Source of the DNA: Labilithrix sp.
GTDB lineage: Bacteria; Myxococcota_A; Polyangia; Polyangiales; Polyangiaceae
DNA: 64,000 nucleotides
Reading direction: 5' to 3'
Assembly: GCA_019637195.1 (NCBI GenBank)
Contig: JAHBWA010000028.1
Location: forward strand, 1 to 64,000
Shown here: piece after piece, positions 17,230 through 26,832 of the stretch
Layout: every line of letters begins with the position of its first letter
How positions within the stretch are numbered: position 1 is the first letter of the stretch
Notes under the pieces: model-generated
What the model was told of the DNA's origin: nothing
Databases searched by the model: none
What the model saw: the letters and a program-made list of their open reading frames with translations, nothing else
Program-made: the position numbers and the translations under genes

Positions 17230-18183
17230 TCACCACCGAACGAGCGCCGGGCGCTGCGCGTCGAGGCGCGCGACGCCGCCGTCGCTCGAGGCGCCGATGT
17301 CCGTGACGAGCAAGACGACGGCGCCCGCTCCGGCGAGCAGCGCCGTCACGAGCGCGACGTCCGCGCCGGTCCGGAACGCGATCCCCTCGTCCTTGACGTC
17401 TCTATCCTGAAACGAAGGGCTCGCGCGGTCGGCGTAGTCGTTCGACAGCGACATCGCGCGGAGGGCCATGATCCCGCTCGCCGCGAGCGCCACGCCGGAC
17501 ACGCCGGCCAAGGACCACCCGACGATCGCGCGCGCCGGCATCCCGTCGGACCGCCCAGGTCGCGCGCCGCCCGCGAGCGTGATCTCGAGCTCGGTCTCGC
17601 TCTTCGGCAGCACCTCGACCGTACGCCGATCCGCGCCGAAGCCTTCGGCCTCGACGACGACGGTGTGCTCACCGGCCTTGAGCCGCGCCTCGGCGACGCC
17701 GCCGAGGCCTGCGCCGGCCGGGGCGCGGACGCTGGCCGGCTGCCCGTCGATGACGACGCGCGCGATCGCGGGCGTCGCTGTCACGCGCAGCGTCCCGATC
17801 CGCGATCGCGCCTCGCCGAGCGCCTCACGCGCGCTCGCGAGCTCCTCCTTCGTCGCGCCCGAGTCCTCGCTGAGGAAGCGCACGAGATCCTGCTCGGCGA
17901 GCACCGGATCGTCCGTGCGCAGGCGCGCGATCCCGAGGTTGAGGAGGATGCTCGGGTGCTGGACGAGCGACCACGCCTCCTCGAACGAGGCGCGCGCTCC
18001 GGCCCAATCCTCGGCGCGAAGCTCGGTGACACCTCGGCGAAACGCCGCGCGGGACCGCTCCCGCGCCTCCGCGTCGACCGAGCCGACCGCGTCGTTCGCG
18101 GCGTCGCCCGCGCGCGCCTCGGCCGCGTACGTGGTCGCGCCGAGCACGAGGAAGAGCCCCAGCATTGTCGAGCGGGCAGGCAC
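17230..18183 (-). CDS. Exported PEGA-domain protein
   Basis: This 317-aa protein starts at GTG 18183 with a good signal peptide (MPARSTM, hydrophobic stretch, cleavage near EARA-G). A helical segment (residues about 35-110, AFRRGVTELRAEDWAGARASFEEAWSL-type) looks like one or two TPR units. It is followed by a PEGA-like beta domain: LRVTATPAIARVVIDG, then LKAGEHTVVVEAEGF. Two hydrophobic helices lie near the C-terminus. Such proteins are common in myxobacteria and are thought to act in the envelope. It follows the Ser/Thr kinase stop by 34 bp and is probably in its operon. ATG 18165 is an alternative start with a weaker signal peptide. Confidence 0.8.
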   Translation of the reverse strand: MPARSTMLGLFLVLGATTYAAEARAGDAANDAVGSVDAEARERSRAAFRRGVTELRAEDWAGARASFEEAWSLVQHPSILLNLGIARLRTDDPVLAEQDLVRFLSEDSGATKEELASAREALGEARSRIGTLRVTATPAIARVVIDGQPASVRAPAGAGLGGVAEARLKAGEHTVVVEAEGFGADRRTVEVLPKSETELEITLAGGARPGRSDGMPARAIVGWSLAGVSGVALAASGIMALRAMSLSNDYADRASPSFQDRDVKDEGIAFRTGADVALVTALLAGAGAVVLLVTDIGASSDGGVARLDAQRPALVRW

Positions 18184-18217
18184 GGGCGACCCCGCCGAGT
18201 CTATCAGGTCGCCACCG

Positions 18218-19792
<1,575 letters not shown>

Positions 19793-19997
19793 GAGACTGC
19801 TCTCAGCCTACCACGCCTCGGCCCCCCGAGACCGAACACGCGATCTTTCGGGATCTCGCGCGGATTCAGGCGCCGAAGGACGAGTTGAGCCACTCCCGCG
19901 TTCCCCGGGGGCTCCAAGCGCTAAACAAACGGCGCGAGAGCCATCTCGCATGTCGCACCACGCGCCTACGAGCAGGCGCACCATGCCGCTTGCGCAC

Positions 19998-20013
19998 ATC
20001 TCATTTTTGAGAT
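19998..20013. promoter_or_regulatory. Inverted repeat upstream of the toxin gene, candidate operator
   Basis: ATCTCA-TTTT-TGAGAT is a perfect 6-bp inverted repeat with a 4-base spacer, in an AT-rich patch 12 bp before the toxin start. Its position fits autoregulation by the XRE antitoxin, but binding is inference. GGTGA at 20016-20020 is the likely ribosome site. Confidence 0.45.
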
Positions 20014-20024
20014 ACGGTGAGATC

Positions 20025-20348
20025 GTGTCCTGGCGCGTGGAGATCCTCGACCATCGCGTGGTCAAAGAACTCGACGCTCTGGCGCAAGACATACGGCAGC
20101 ACTTCCTCCGCATCGCGCAGCTCATCGAGGAGCACGGGATGGCGGCGATGCACGAGCCGTATGTGAAACACCTTGAAGACAAGCTCTGGGAGATGAGGAT
20201 GAAGGGAAAGGACGGCATCGCGCGCGCCATCTACGTGACGGCAAAGGGCGAGCGCGTCGTCGTCGTGCATGCCTTCGTCAAGAAGACGCAGAAGACGCCG
20301 CAGAGCGCGCTGGAGACGGCACGAAGGCGGGCGAAGGACGTAACCTGA
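20025..20348 (+). CDS. HigB/RelE-superfamily toxin (phage Gp49-like)
   Basis: The 107-aa protein matches the Gp49-like (DUF891) branch of RelE/HigB toxins. It has an N-terminal VEILDHRVVKELDALAQDIRQ, then HVKHLEDKLWEMRMKGKDG-type residues near 50-68, RAIYVTAKGERVVVVHAFVKKTQKTP, and a C-terminal helix. Known members cleave mRNA on the ribosome. GTG 20025 is chosen because the family N-terminus begins there and GGTGA lies four bases upstream; an ATG at 19983 would place the operator-like repeat inside the gene. The antitoxin gene follows on the same strand, giving the toxin-first order of higBA-type modules. Third-base G/C bias is lower than in neighbours, consistent with transfer. Confidence 0.88.
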   Translation: MSWRVEILDHRVVKELDALAQDIRQHFLRIAQLIEEHGMAAMHEPYVKHLEDKLWEMRMKGKDGIARAIYVTAKGERVVVVHAFVKKTQKTPQSALETARRRAKDVT

Positions 20349-20412
20349 TGCGAGAGCATGCAGCTCGCACGACCTCCGCCGCGAGAAGCGGCGGCTCCGT
20401 TGAAGCGCCTAC

Positions 20413-20467
20413 CGCTCCGGCATCGCCGGAGCGAGCTGGTAGACCTTCCGCCGAAGACGTTCGGCGG
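20413..20467 (+). promoter_or_regulatory. Two perfect hairpins in the toxin-antitoxin spacer
   Basis: CGCTCCGGC-ATC-GCCGGAGCG (20413-20433, 9-bp stem) is followed by CCGCCGAA-GACG-TTCGGCGG (20448-20467, 8-bp stem). The second ends eight bases before the GGAGG ribosome site of the antitoxin. A short direct repeat (CGGCGGCTCCGTTG) brackets the pair. They could act as an RNA-level control, a processing site or a partial terminator. Confidence 0.5.
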
Positions 20468-20484
20468 CTCCGTTGGAGGATCAG

Positions 20485-20817
20485 TTGGATCCGAAGCGCA
20501 CTGTTTCCCTGAAGAAGATCGCCAAGCGGTGGATGAAGGAGCCGGGCTTCCGCGAGGGCTACGACGCGCTCGAAGAGGAGTTCTCGCTCGCGAGCATGCT
20601 CATCGCGGCGAGGAAGAGGGCGAAACTGACGCAAGCCGAGGTAGCCAAGAAGATGGGCACCTCGCAATCCACCGTCGCCCGCCTGGAGAGCGGCGCCGCC
20701 AAACCGAGCCTGGCGACCTTGCAGCGCTACGCCAAGGCGACCGGTGCACGCCTCAAGATCACGTTGGAACCGAAGAAGGTTCGCCCGAAGAAGGAGCGCG
20801 GAAGTCGAGCGGCGTGA
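20485..20817 (+). CDS. XRE-family antitoxin (HigA-like)
   Basis: The 110-aa partner carries a helix-turn-helix at about residues 38-90: LIAARKRAKLTQAEVAKK, then GTSQSTVARLESG, then PSLATLQRYAKATGARLKI. This is typical of HigA-type antitoxins that bind their toxin and repress the operon. I start at TTG 20485 because GGAGG (20475-20479) sits five bases upstream; TTG 20473 would put that site inside the gene. The C-terminus is Lys/Arg-rich. The 136-bp gap after the toxin stop is long for such a pair and contains two hairpins. Confidence 0.88.
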   Translation: MDPKRTVSLKKIAKRWMKEPGFREGYDALEEEFSLASMLIAARKRAKLTQAEVAKKMGTSQSTVARLESGAAKPSLATLQRYAKATGARLKITLEPKKVRPKKERGSRAA

Positions 20818-21271
20818 CCGTACCGATTTGCGGTCCCCGACAAACCAGGCGCAACGCGAGGGCAAGGCGCGTTGTTATTGACGCCCTGCGGCGAATTTCT
20901 TGGAAACGGGGCAGAGCCAGACGAAGAAGAAGCGCAGCGATGTCGAACCGTTGTTGGCAAGTCCACGTCGCAGCCCGGCTTTCGCCGACGCCACTTGAGT
21001 CCTTCGATTCCCGGCGCGTCCACCGCATCCCTCGGAAGGACGAGGTCCCGTTACCTGCACCATCAACTTGTCGCTCACGCCCCCGCCCTAAGGCGCGGCC
21101 ACGCCTACCGCACCTCCGAGCCGCACGGCCCATGTCGATGCCGTTGTGGTGTGAAGTGCAGTCACGCTGAGATCCACACGCGCACGAGCCCCCGCACCAC
21201 TCCGAGGCGGCCCGACCCGCCAAACCTCTCCTGCGTGGTGCGTCCGCTCCCGCCCGGGGCGAAATCGAGAA
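20818..21271. other. Gene-free, lower-GC region after the toxin-antitoxin pair
   Basis: I find no credible gene in these 454 bp. Short open frames exist but lack the codon pattern of the genome and any recognisable motif. Base composition is visibly less G/C-rich than the flanks, like the toxin-antitoxin genes. It may be a remnant of the transferred segment. Confidence 0.5.
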
Positions 21272-22963
21272 TCAGACCGCCCGCTCGCGGAGCTCGCGCT
21301 TCAGCACCTTGCCGGTGGGGTTCCGCGGGAGCGCGTCGAGGACCACGAAGTCGCGCGGCACCTTGGGGCCGGCGAGGCGCTCGCGCGCGAAGGACTTCAG
21401 CGCCCCCGCGTCGATCGTCGCGCCGGCGCGCGGGACCACGAACGCGCGGACGCGCTCGCCCCACTCGCGATCCGGCACCCCGACGACCGCGACCTCGCCC
21501 ACGTCGGGGTGCTGCTCGAGCACGCCCTCGATCTCGGCCGGGTAGACGTTCACGCCGCCGGAGATGACCATGTCGCGCTTGCGGCCCTCGATGAAGTAGC
21601 GGCCGTCGCGATCGCGGCGCGCGAGGTCGCCGACGCTGAAGTAGCCGTCGACCATGCTCGACCGGGTCGCCTCCTCGTCCTTGTGGTAGCCCGCGACGAG
21701 GAGCTTGTTCTTCACGTAGAGCTCGCCGACCTCGCCGGCCGGCACCTCCCGCTTGTCGTCGTCGAGCAGGCGGACGTCGTTACCGGGCACCGCCCGGCCG
21801 ATCGTCCCGGGCGCGGCGCGGAGGTCTTCGGGCTTGCCGAGCGTGACGAGGCCCGTCTCGGTCGCGCCGTAGAAGTTGTAGAGGATGTCGCCGAACGCAT
21901 TCATGAAGTCGATCGCCAGCGGCCCTGGCAAGGGCGCGCCCCCGGCGAAGACGACGCGCAGCGAGCGCGCGTCGTAGCGAATGCGCGTCTCCTCGGGGAG
22001 CTCCATCACGCGGTGGAGCATGGTCGGCACGACCGCCGTGGTGGTCACCGCGTAGCGCTCGACGAGCGCGAGGAACGGCTCGGGCTTGAACTCGTCCATC
22101 AAGACGACCGAAGCGCCGAGCAGGTGCGACAGCGAGAGGAAGCCGAACGCCGTCGAGTGGTAGAGCGGGCATGCCACGAGGTGCACGTCGTCGACGCGCA
22201 TCGGCGTCTCGTTGATGAACCGCATCGCGGCCTGCATCGTGTCCTTCGGGAACTTGCGGACCGCGCCCTTCGGCTTCCCCGTCGTGCCCGACGTGTAGAC
22301 GACCACCGCGGCGTCGTCGTCTCCGCCTGCGTCCGCCGCGGGCTCGGGCTCCTGGAGCAGGGCGTCCAGCGGAGCGGCCACGACCTTCGACGACCGGACG
22401 CCCTCGGAGCCGACGACGAAGACGTTGGCCAGGAGCGTCGAGGAGAGCTCCGGGCTCGCCTCCTCGACCACGTGGAGGAGCTCGGGCTCGGTGACGATGG
22501 CGCGCGCGCCGGAGTGGTTCAGGAGGTAGGTGAGCTCCTTCGCGGTGGAGCGCCAGGAGACGCTGACCGCGGCGGCGCCGCCGCGCGCCGCCGCCGCGCC
22601 GAGCTCGATGTGCTCGGGGCGGTTCTTCATCATCAGGACGACGCTCTGCTTGCGCCCGATGCCGCGCCGCGCGAGCCCGGCGGAGAGCCGGTCGATCCGG
22701 TCGTCGAGCTCCGCCCACGTGATGGTCCGGTCGCGCCAGATCAGCGCCGGCTTGGTGGGCGAGTTCCGCGCGTGGACGCGGTAGATCTTGGACGGGTTCT
22801 GCGACGCGCTCGTGAACACCTTCGCGAGCTCGACCAGGCCGGGCCGGGTCAGAGACCAGAGCAAGCCGCTCTGACGCCCGAGCTGCGTCGAGACGCGGAC
22901 CCGGTCCGGGAGCTCGCGGAGCCCCTCACGCAGGCCTCGAGTGCGCTCCAAGACATTCCACAT
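21272..22963 (-). CDS. Acyl-CoA synthetase (AMP-dependent, FadD-like)
   Basis: The 563-aa product is an ANL-superfamily ligase that activates a carboxylic acid with ATP and joins it to CoA. Motifs include the P-loop YTSGTTGKPKG (about 228-238), the ACPLYHS substrate-pocket segment, YGATETG (A5), DGYFSVGDLARRD (A7/A8), and the catalytic lysine in PTGKVLKREL at the end. Length and spacing fit fatty-acyl or medium-chain CoA ligases. The first 55 residues form an amphipathic extension before the core. It stands alone and is divergent from the PilZ gene, with just 31 bp between their starts, so promoters must overlap. Confidence 0.9.
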   Translation of the reverse strand: MWNVLERTRGLREGLRELPDRVRVSTQLGRQSGLLWSLTRPGLVELAKVFTSASQNPSKIYRVHARNSPTKPALIWRDRTITWAELDDRIDRLSAGLARRGIGRKQSVVLMMKNRPEHIELGAAAARGGAAAVSVSWRSTAKELTYLLNHSGARAIVTEPELLHVVEEASPELSSTLLANVFVVGSEGVRSSKVVAAPLDALLQEPEPAADAGGDDDAAVVVYTSGTTGKPKGAVRKFPKDTMQAAMRFINETPMRVDDVHLVACPLYHSTAFGFLSLSHLLGASVVLMDEFKPEPFLALVERYAVTTTAVVPTMLHRVMELPEETRIRYDARSLRVVFAGGAPLPGPLAIDFMNAFGDILYNFYGATETGLVTLGKPEDLRAAPGTIGRAVPGNDVRLLDDDKREVPAGEVGELYVKNKLLVAGYHKDEEATRSSMVDGYFSVGDLARRDRDGRYFIEGRKRDMVISGGVNVYPAEIEGVLEQHPDVGEVAVVGVPDREWGERVRAFVVPRAGATIDAGALKSFARERLAGPKVPRDFVVLDALPRNPTGKVLKRELRERAV

Positions 22964-22994
22964 CGCTCGAACCTATCAGGTATCCTACCTCCAG

Positions 22995-23426
22995 ATGGCG
23001 GAAGCGAAGGACGCAGAGCCCGGCGCGGCCGATGACGACCGGCGCGACCAGGATCGCGCTGCGATCACGCTGAAGGTCGACTACAAGCGGCTCAACACCT
23101 TCTTCGCGGACTACACCAAGAACATCTCGAAGGGTGGGACGTTCATCCGCACGACGAAGCCGCTCGACGTGGGGACCGAGTTCGTCTTCGTCCTGACGGT
23201 GCCCGAGCCCTCCCCCGAGGGCGCGCCCGTCCGCCTCGAGCTCACCGGCCGCGTCAAGTGGGTGGTGCCGGAGTCCGACGCGACCGAGGAGGCGCCCGCC
23301 GGGATGGGCATCCAGTTCGTGTTCGAGGGCGACGCCGAGCAGAAGCGCGTCGAGTCGGTCGTCGCCGAGCTGATGCGGACGTCGCTCGGCGAGCACCTGG
23401 CCCAGAAGCTCCTCTCCTCACGCTGA
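22995..23426 (+). CDS. PilZ-domain protein (myxobacterial type)
   Basis: This 143-aa protein has a PilZ-like fold of the type common in myxobacteria. It shows RAAITLKVDYKRLNTFFADYTKNISKGGTFI near residues 22-50, with the N-ISxGG element, then LTGRVKWV and GMGIQFVF. The classical c-di-GMP motif RxxxR at the start is replaced by a lysine/aspartate pattern, so nucleotide binding is uncertain. ATG 22995 is chosen because the domain follows directly and the upstream frame is unlike the family. It precedes nadA by 47 bp on the same strand. Confidence 0.85.
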   Translation: MAEAKDAEPGAADDDRRDQDRAAITLKVDYKRLNTFFADYTKNISKGGTFIRTTKPLDVGTEFVFVLTVPEPSPEGAPVRLELTGRVKWVVPESDATEEAPAGMGIQFVFEGDAEQKRVESVVAELMRTSLGEHLAQKLLSSR

Positions 23427-23473
23427 GCGCGGCACCTTTACCGGCGCAGCCCGCGGCTCTAGGTTGAGCGGCG

Positions 23474-24454
23474 ATGATGACGCGCTCCCTCCCCATCGCC
23501 GGCCGCGCCGCGGCGACGCCGATCGATCCCTCGCTCGACCTCGAGGAGGAGATCGGCCGGCTGAAGAAGGCGAAGAACGCCGTGATCCTCGCCCACTACT
23601 ACCAGGACGGCGAGGTCCAGGACGTCGCCGACTTCATCGGAGACTCGCTCCAGCTCGCGCAGGCCGCGGCCAAGACGCAGGCCGACGTCATCTGCTTCGC
23701 CGGCGTCCACTTCATGGCCGAGACGGCGAAGATCCTGAACCCGGACAAGGTCGTCATCGTGCCGGACATGGAGGCGGGGTGCTCGCTCGCGTCCGGGGCG
23801 CCCGCCGCGAAGATCGCGGCGTGGAAGGCGCGGCACCCGGGCGCCGTCCTCGCGAGCTACATCAACTGCTCGGCCGAGGTGAAGGCGCTCTCCGACTACA
23901 TCGTGACGTCGTCCAACGCAGAGAAGATCGTCGGGCAGATCCCCGCGAACGAGACGGTGCTCTTCGCGCCCGACAAGAACCTCGGCGGCTACCTCGTGAA
24001 GAAGCTCGGGCGGAGCATGGTCCTCTGGCCGGGCACCTGCATCGTCCACGACACCTTCAGCGAGCGCAAGCTCATCGGCCTGAAGGAGCGCCACCCCGGC
24101 GCGCTCGTCCTCGCGCACCCGGAGTGCGACGACGTCATCCTCCGGATGGCGGACTACGTCGGCTCGACGACGGGCATCCTCAACTTCGCGACGAAGAGCG
24201 ACGCCAAGAGCTTCATCGTCGCGACCGAGCCGGGCATCCTCCACCAGATGGCGAAGGCCGCGCCGGACAAGGAGCTCATCCCCGCCCCGCCGGAGGCGAG
24301 CTGCGCCTGCAACGAGTGCCCGCACATGAAGAAGAACACGCTCGAGAAGGTCTACCTCGCCCTGCGCGACCTCGAGCCACGGCTCGAGATGGACGAGGCG
24401 CTCCTCCGCGCCGCGCGCGTCCCGATCGACCGGATGCTCGAGATGTCGAAGTAG
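23474..24454 (+). CDS. nadA: Quinolinate synthase A
   Basis: NadA condenses iminoaspartate with dihydroxyacetone phosphate to quinolinate in de novo NAD synthesis, using a [4Fe-4S] cluster. The 326-aa product has the expected three cluster cysteines: C103 in DMEAGCSLA, C189 in WPGTCIVHDTF, and C282 in NECPHMK. It also carries the substrate motif AHYYQDGEVQD (40-50) and GSTTGILNF. ATG 23474 is followed by a second ATG; AGGTTGAG upstream can serve as ribosome site. No nadB or nadC is visible in the window. It is convergent with the MlaE-type gene, with a small GC hairpin between the stops. Confidence 0.96.
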   Translation: MMTRSLPIAGRAAATPIDPSLDLEEEIGRLKKAKNAVILAHYYQDGEVQDVADFIGDSLQLAQAAAKTQADVICFAGVHFMAETAKILNPDKVVIVPDMEAGCSLASGAPAAKIAAWKARHPGAVLASYINCSAEVKALSDYIVTSSNAEKIVGQIPANETVLFAPDKNLGGYLVKKLGRSMVLWPGTCIVHDTFSERKLIGLKERHPGALVLAHPECDDVILRMADYVGSTTGILNFATKSDAKSFIVATEPGILHQMAKAAPDKELIPAPPEASCACNECPHMKKNTLEKVYLALRDLEPRLEMDEALLRAARVPIDRMLEMSK

Positions 24455-24473
24455 CGCGCCCGCGGAGCGCGCG

Positions 24474-25295
24474 TCAGAGCTCGGTCATGAGCGAAGTCAC
24501 GACGTAGTCGGCGCCGAAGATCGCGACGATGCTCGCGACGACGGCCTTGGCGGTGGCCTCTCCGACGCCGCGCGCGCCGCCCGAGGCGAAGTAGCCCTTC
24601 TTGCAGCAGATCGTGCTCACGATGAGGCCGAAGACGGCGCTCTTCACGAGGAGCATCTGGATGTCGTTCCACTTGATGAACTGCTCGATCCGGTCGAAGA
24701 AGATGCCCGGATCGATGCCCTGGAGGACGACCGCGACGAGGTAGGCGCCGAACATGCCGGCGATGCCGAACGAGAGCGCGAGCAGCGGCAGGACGATGAG
24801 CGTCGCGAGGATCCGCGGGACGACGAGGTACTGGATCGGGCTCACGCCCATCGTGGTGATCGCGTCGATCTGCTCGGTGACGCGCATGTTCCCGAGCTCG
24901 CTCGCCATCGTGCTCCCGGCGCGCGCAGTCACGACGACGGCCGCGAGCACCGGCGCGAGCTCACGCGCCAGCGCGAGCGCGACGACGCCGCCGACCATCC
25001 CCTCGGCGCCGAACTGGCGAAAGCCGATGATCGAGCTCAGCGTGAACGCCATCCCGGTGAACATCCCGACGAGGCCGGCGATGAAGAGCGAGCCTGCGCC
25101 GATGAACTCGATGGCGATCATCAGCTGGCCGATCCGGAGCGGCGGGCGCACGAGCCAGGTGATCGACTGGAACAGGAGCAGCGCGGTGCCGCCGACGTCG
25201 TCGAGGAGCTTCAACACCGGATCGAAGAACGCGTCGACGAAGCCGACGAACGCGTTCGGCTTCGGCGTCTCGACGAGCTCTTCGGTCTCCGCCAC
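24474..25295 (-). CDS. MlaE-family ABC transporter permease
   Basis: The 273-aa product is a MlaE/YrbE-type integral membrane permease. It has the long membrane core from IGQLMIAIEFIGAGSLFIAG, the signature region RELAPVLAAVVVTARAGSTMASELG, then MRVTEQIDAITTMGVSPIQYLVVPR, and closing helices. In diderms this subunit moves phospholipids or related lipids between membranes with an MlaF ATPase and an MlaD substrate-binding protein. Neither partner is next to it here, so it must find them elsewhere or act in another complex. The start is GTG 25295; the family sequence begins soon after. It is the last gene of a minus-strand run following alr. Confidence 0.92.
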   Translation of the reverse strand: MAETEELVETPKPNAFVGFVDAFFDPVLKLLDDVGGTALLLFQSITWLVRPPLRIGQLMIAIEFIGAGSLFIAGLVGMFTGMAFTLSSIIGFRQFGAEGMVGGVVALALARELAPVLAAVVVTARAGSTMASELGNMRVTEQIDAITTMGVSPIQYLVVPRILATLIVLPLLALSFGIAGMFGAYLVAVVLQGIDPGIFFDRIEQFIKWNDIQMLLVKSAVFGLIVSTICCKKGYFASGGARGVGEATAKAVVASIVAIFGADYVVTSLMTEL

Positions 25296-25459
25296 GGTCG
25301 CGGGACTATAGCCTGGGAGCCCGACGCCGTCAGGCACGCGCGGCGCAGCGGGGAAACGGCGCCGCAGGTGCCGTGGCGCGGCGGCGCGCCCACGCTGCCC
25401 CCCGACCTCACGCGCGTCGCCGCGGCCTCGCCTCGCGCCGAGGTCGGGCTGGGCTCGCG

Positions 25460-26752
25460 TCAGGGCTCGCGGTAGAAGCGCGGCACGCGGCGTGAGATCG
25501 ACGTGAGGACCTCCCACGCGATCGAGCCTGCCTGCGCGGCGATGCTCTCGGCCGAGAGCGCGTCGCGGCCCTGGGACGAGCCCTCGGGCGCGCCGAGGAC
25601 CGTGACCTCGTCGTGCAGACCGACGCCGGGGACGTCCGTGACGTCGATCATCGACATGTCCATCGAGACCGCCCCGACGATGGGCGCGCGCACGCCGCGG
25701 ACGAGGACCTGCCCGCGGTTCGAGAGGTGGCGCGAGAGGCCGTCGGCGTAGCCCATCGGCAGCGTCGCGATGCGCGTGGCGCGCGTCGCGCGGAAGAGGC
25801 CGCCGTAGCCGACCGGCTCGCCGGCGTCGATCGTGCGGAGATCGACGATCTCGGACCGGACGCGCATCGCGGGGCGGAGCTCACCGTGACCGCCAGGGCC
25901 GAGCGGCGAGACGCCGAAGATCGCGACGCCGGGCCGAACCGCGTCGAAGAGGGCCTCGCCGCGGAGCACGGCGGCGCTGTTCGCGGCGTGCCGAACGGGC
26001 GGCGAGACGCCCGCGCGCGCGAGGCGCGCCGTCGCCTCCTCGAAGCGCGTGACCTGCTCGGCCGTGAAGCCCTCGCCCTCGCTGCCGGGCGGGGCCTCGG
26101 CGCACGCCAGGTGCGTCATGAGCCCGGAGATCCGGACCTCGGGGAATCGCCCGAGCTCGCCGGCGAACGACTCGAGGTCGCGCATGCGCACGCCGAGGCG
26201 CGCCATCCCCGTGTCGATCTTGAGGTGCGCGTCGACGGGACGGCCGACCTGCCGCGACGCGCGCGCGAGCCCCTCGAGGTGCGAGAGATCGTAGACGACG
26301 GGGACGAGCCCGCGGCTCACGATCTCCTCGTACGCGCCGCCGTAGTAGCCGCCCATGACGAGGACGGGCGCGCCGACGCCGGCGTCGCGGAGCTCGACGG
26401 CCTCCTCCAGCAAGGCCACGCAGAAGCCCTCGGCGCCGGCGCGCTCGAGCGTGCGCGCGACCGCCGGGGCGCCGTGTCCGTAGCCGTCGGCCTTGAGGAC
26501 CGGCCAGACCTTCGCGCGGCCGGCGTGGCGGGCGATGACGCGGAGGTTGTGGCGGAGGGCGGCGAGGTTCACCTCGGCGCGCGTCGGGCGGACGGCGTCG
26601 GCCGGGGCGGCGCGGCGCGGCTTGAGGACGCGCACGCTGTCGGCGGCGTCCGACCGGCGTCGCGTCGGCAGCGCCGGCGAGGACTCGGTCTTCTCTTCGT
26701 CTAGCGCGCTGGCGTCCATGGTGTCGTGAGAGCTAACGCCTTCGAATGCCAT
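25460..26752 (-). CDS. alr: Alanine racemase
   Basis: Alr interconverts L- and D-alanine for peptidoglycan. The PLP lysine is K87 in VWPVLKADGYGHG. Other landmarks are HLKIDTGMARLGV, GLMTHLACAE, RHAANSAAVL, RPGVAIFGVSP, VGYGGLFRA near the second catalytic tyrosine, LPMGYADGLSR, and GAVSMDMSMIDVT. The protein has a 55-residue charged extension before the normal start of the fold; ATG 26752 gives 430 aa, while ATG 26719 is equally possible and would avoid codons with weak third-base G/C bias. TTGACG lies about 30 bp upstream of ATG 26752 with a weak -10. It follows the ABC exporter genes by 80 bp. Confidence 0.94.
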   Translation of the reverse strand: MAFEGVSSHDTMDASALDEEKTESSPALPTRRRSDAADSVRVLKPRRAAPADAVRPTRAEVNLAALRHNLRVIARHAGRAKVWPVLKADGYGHGAPAVARTLERAGAEGFCVALLEEAVELRDAGVGAPVLVMGGYYGGAYEEIVSRGLVPVVYDLSHLEGLARASRQVGRPVDAHLKIDTGMARLGVRMRDLESFAGELGRFPEVRISGLMTHLACAEAPPGSEGEGFTAEQVTRFEEATARLARAGVSPPVRHAANSAAVLRGEALFDAVRPGVAIFGVSPLGPGGHGELRPAMRVRSEIVDLRTIDAGEPVGYGGLFRATRATRIATLPMGYADGLSRHLSNRGQVLVRGVRAPIVGAVSMDMSMIDVTDVPGVGLHDEVTVLGAPEGSSQGRDALSAESIAAQAGSIAWEVLTSISRRVPRFYREP

Positions 26753-26832
26753 CCTTATTCACGTTTGCCACGGCCCGCGTCAAGGAACAAAGAATTCGGC
26801 GCCGATGCGCGCCCGCGCGCGACGCCGGGCTC

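Noticed and set aside
20875..21078. Possible 67-codon minus-strand gene after the antitoxin
   Set aside because: No motif, no ribosome site and no codon bias; several equally poor frames overlap it.
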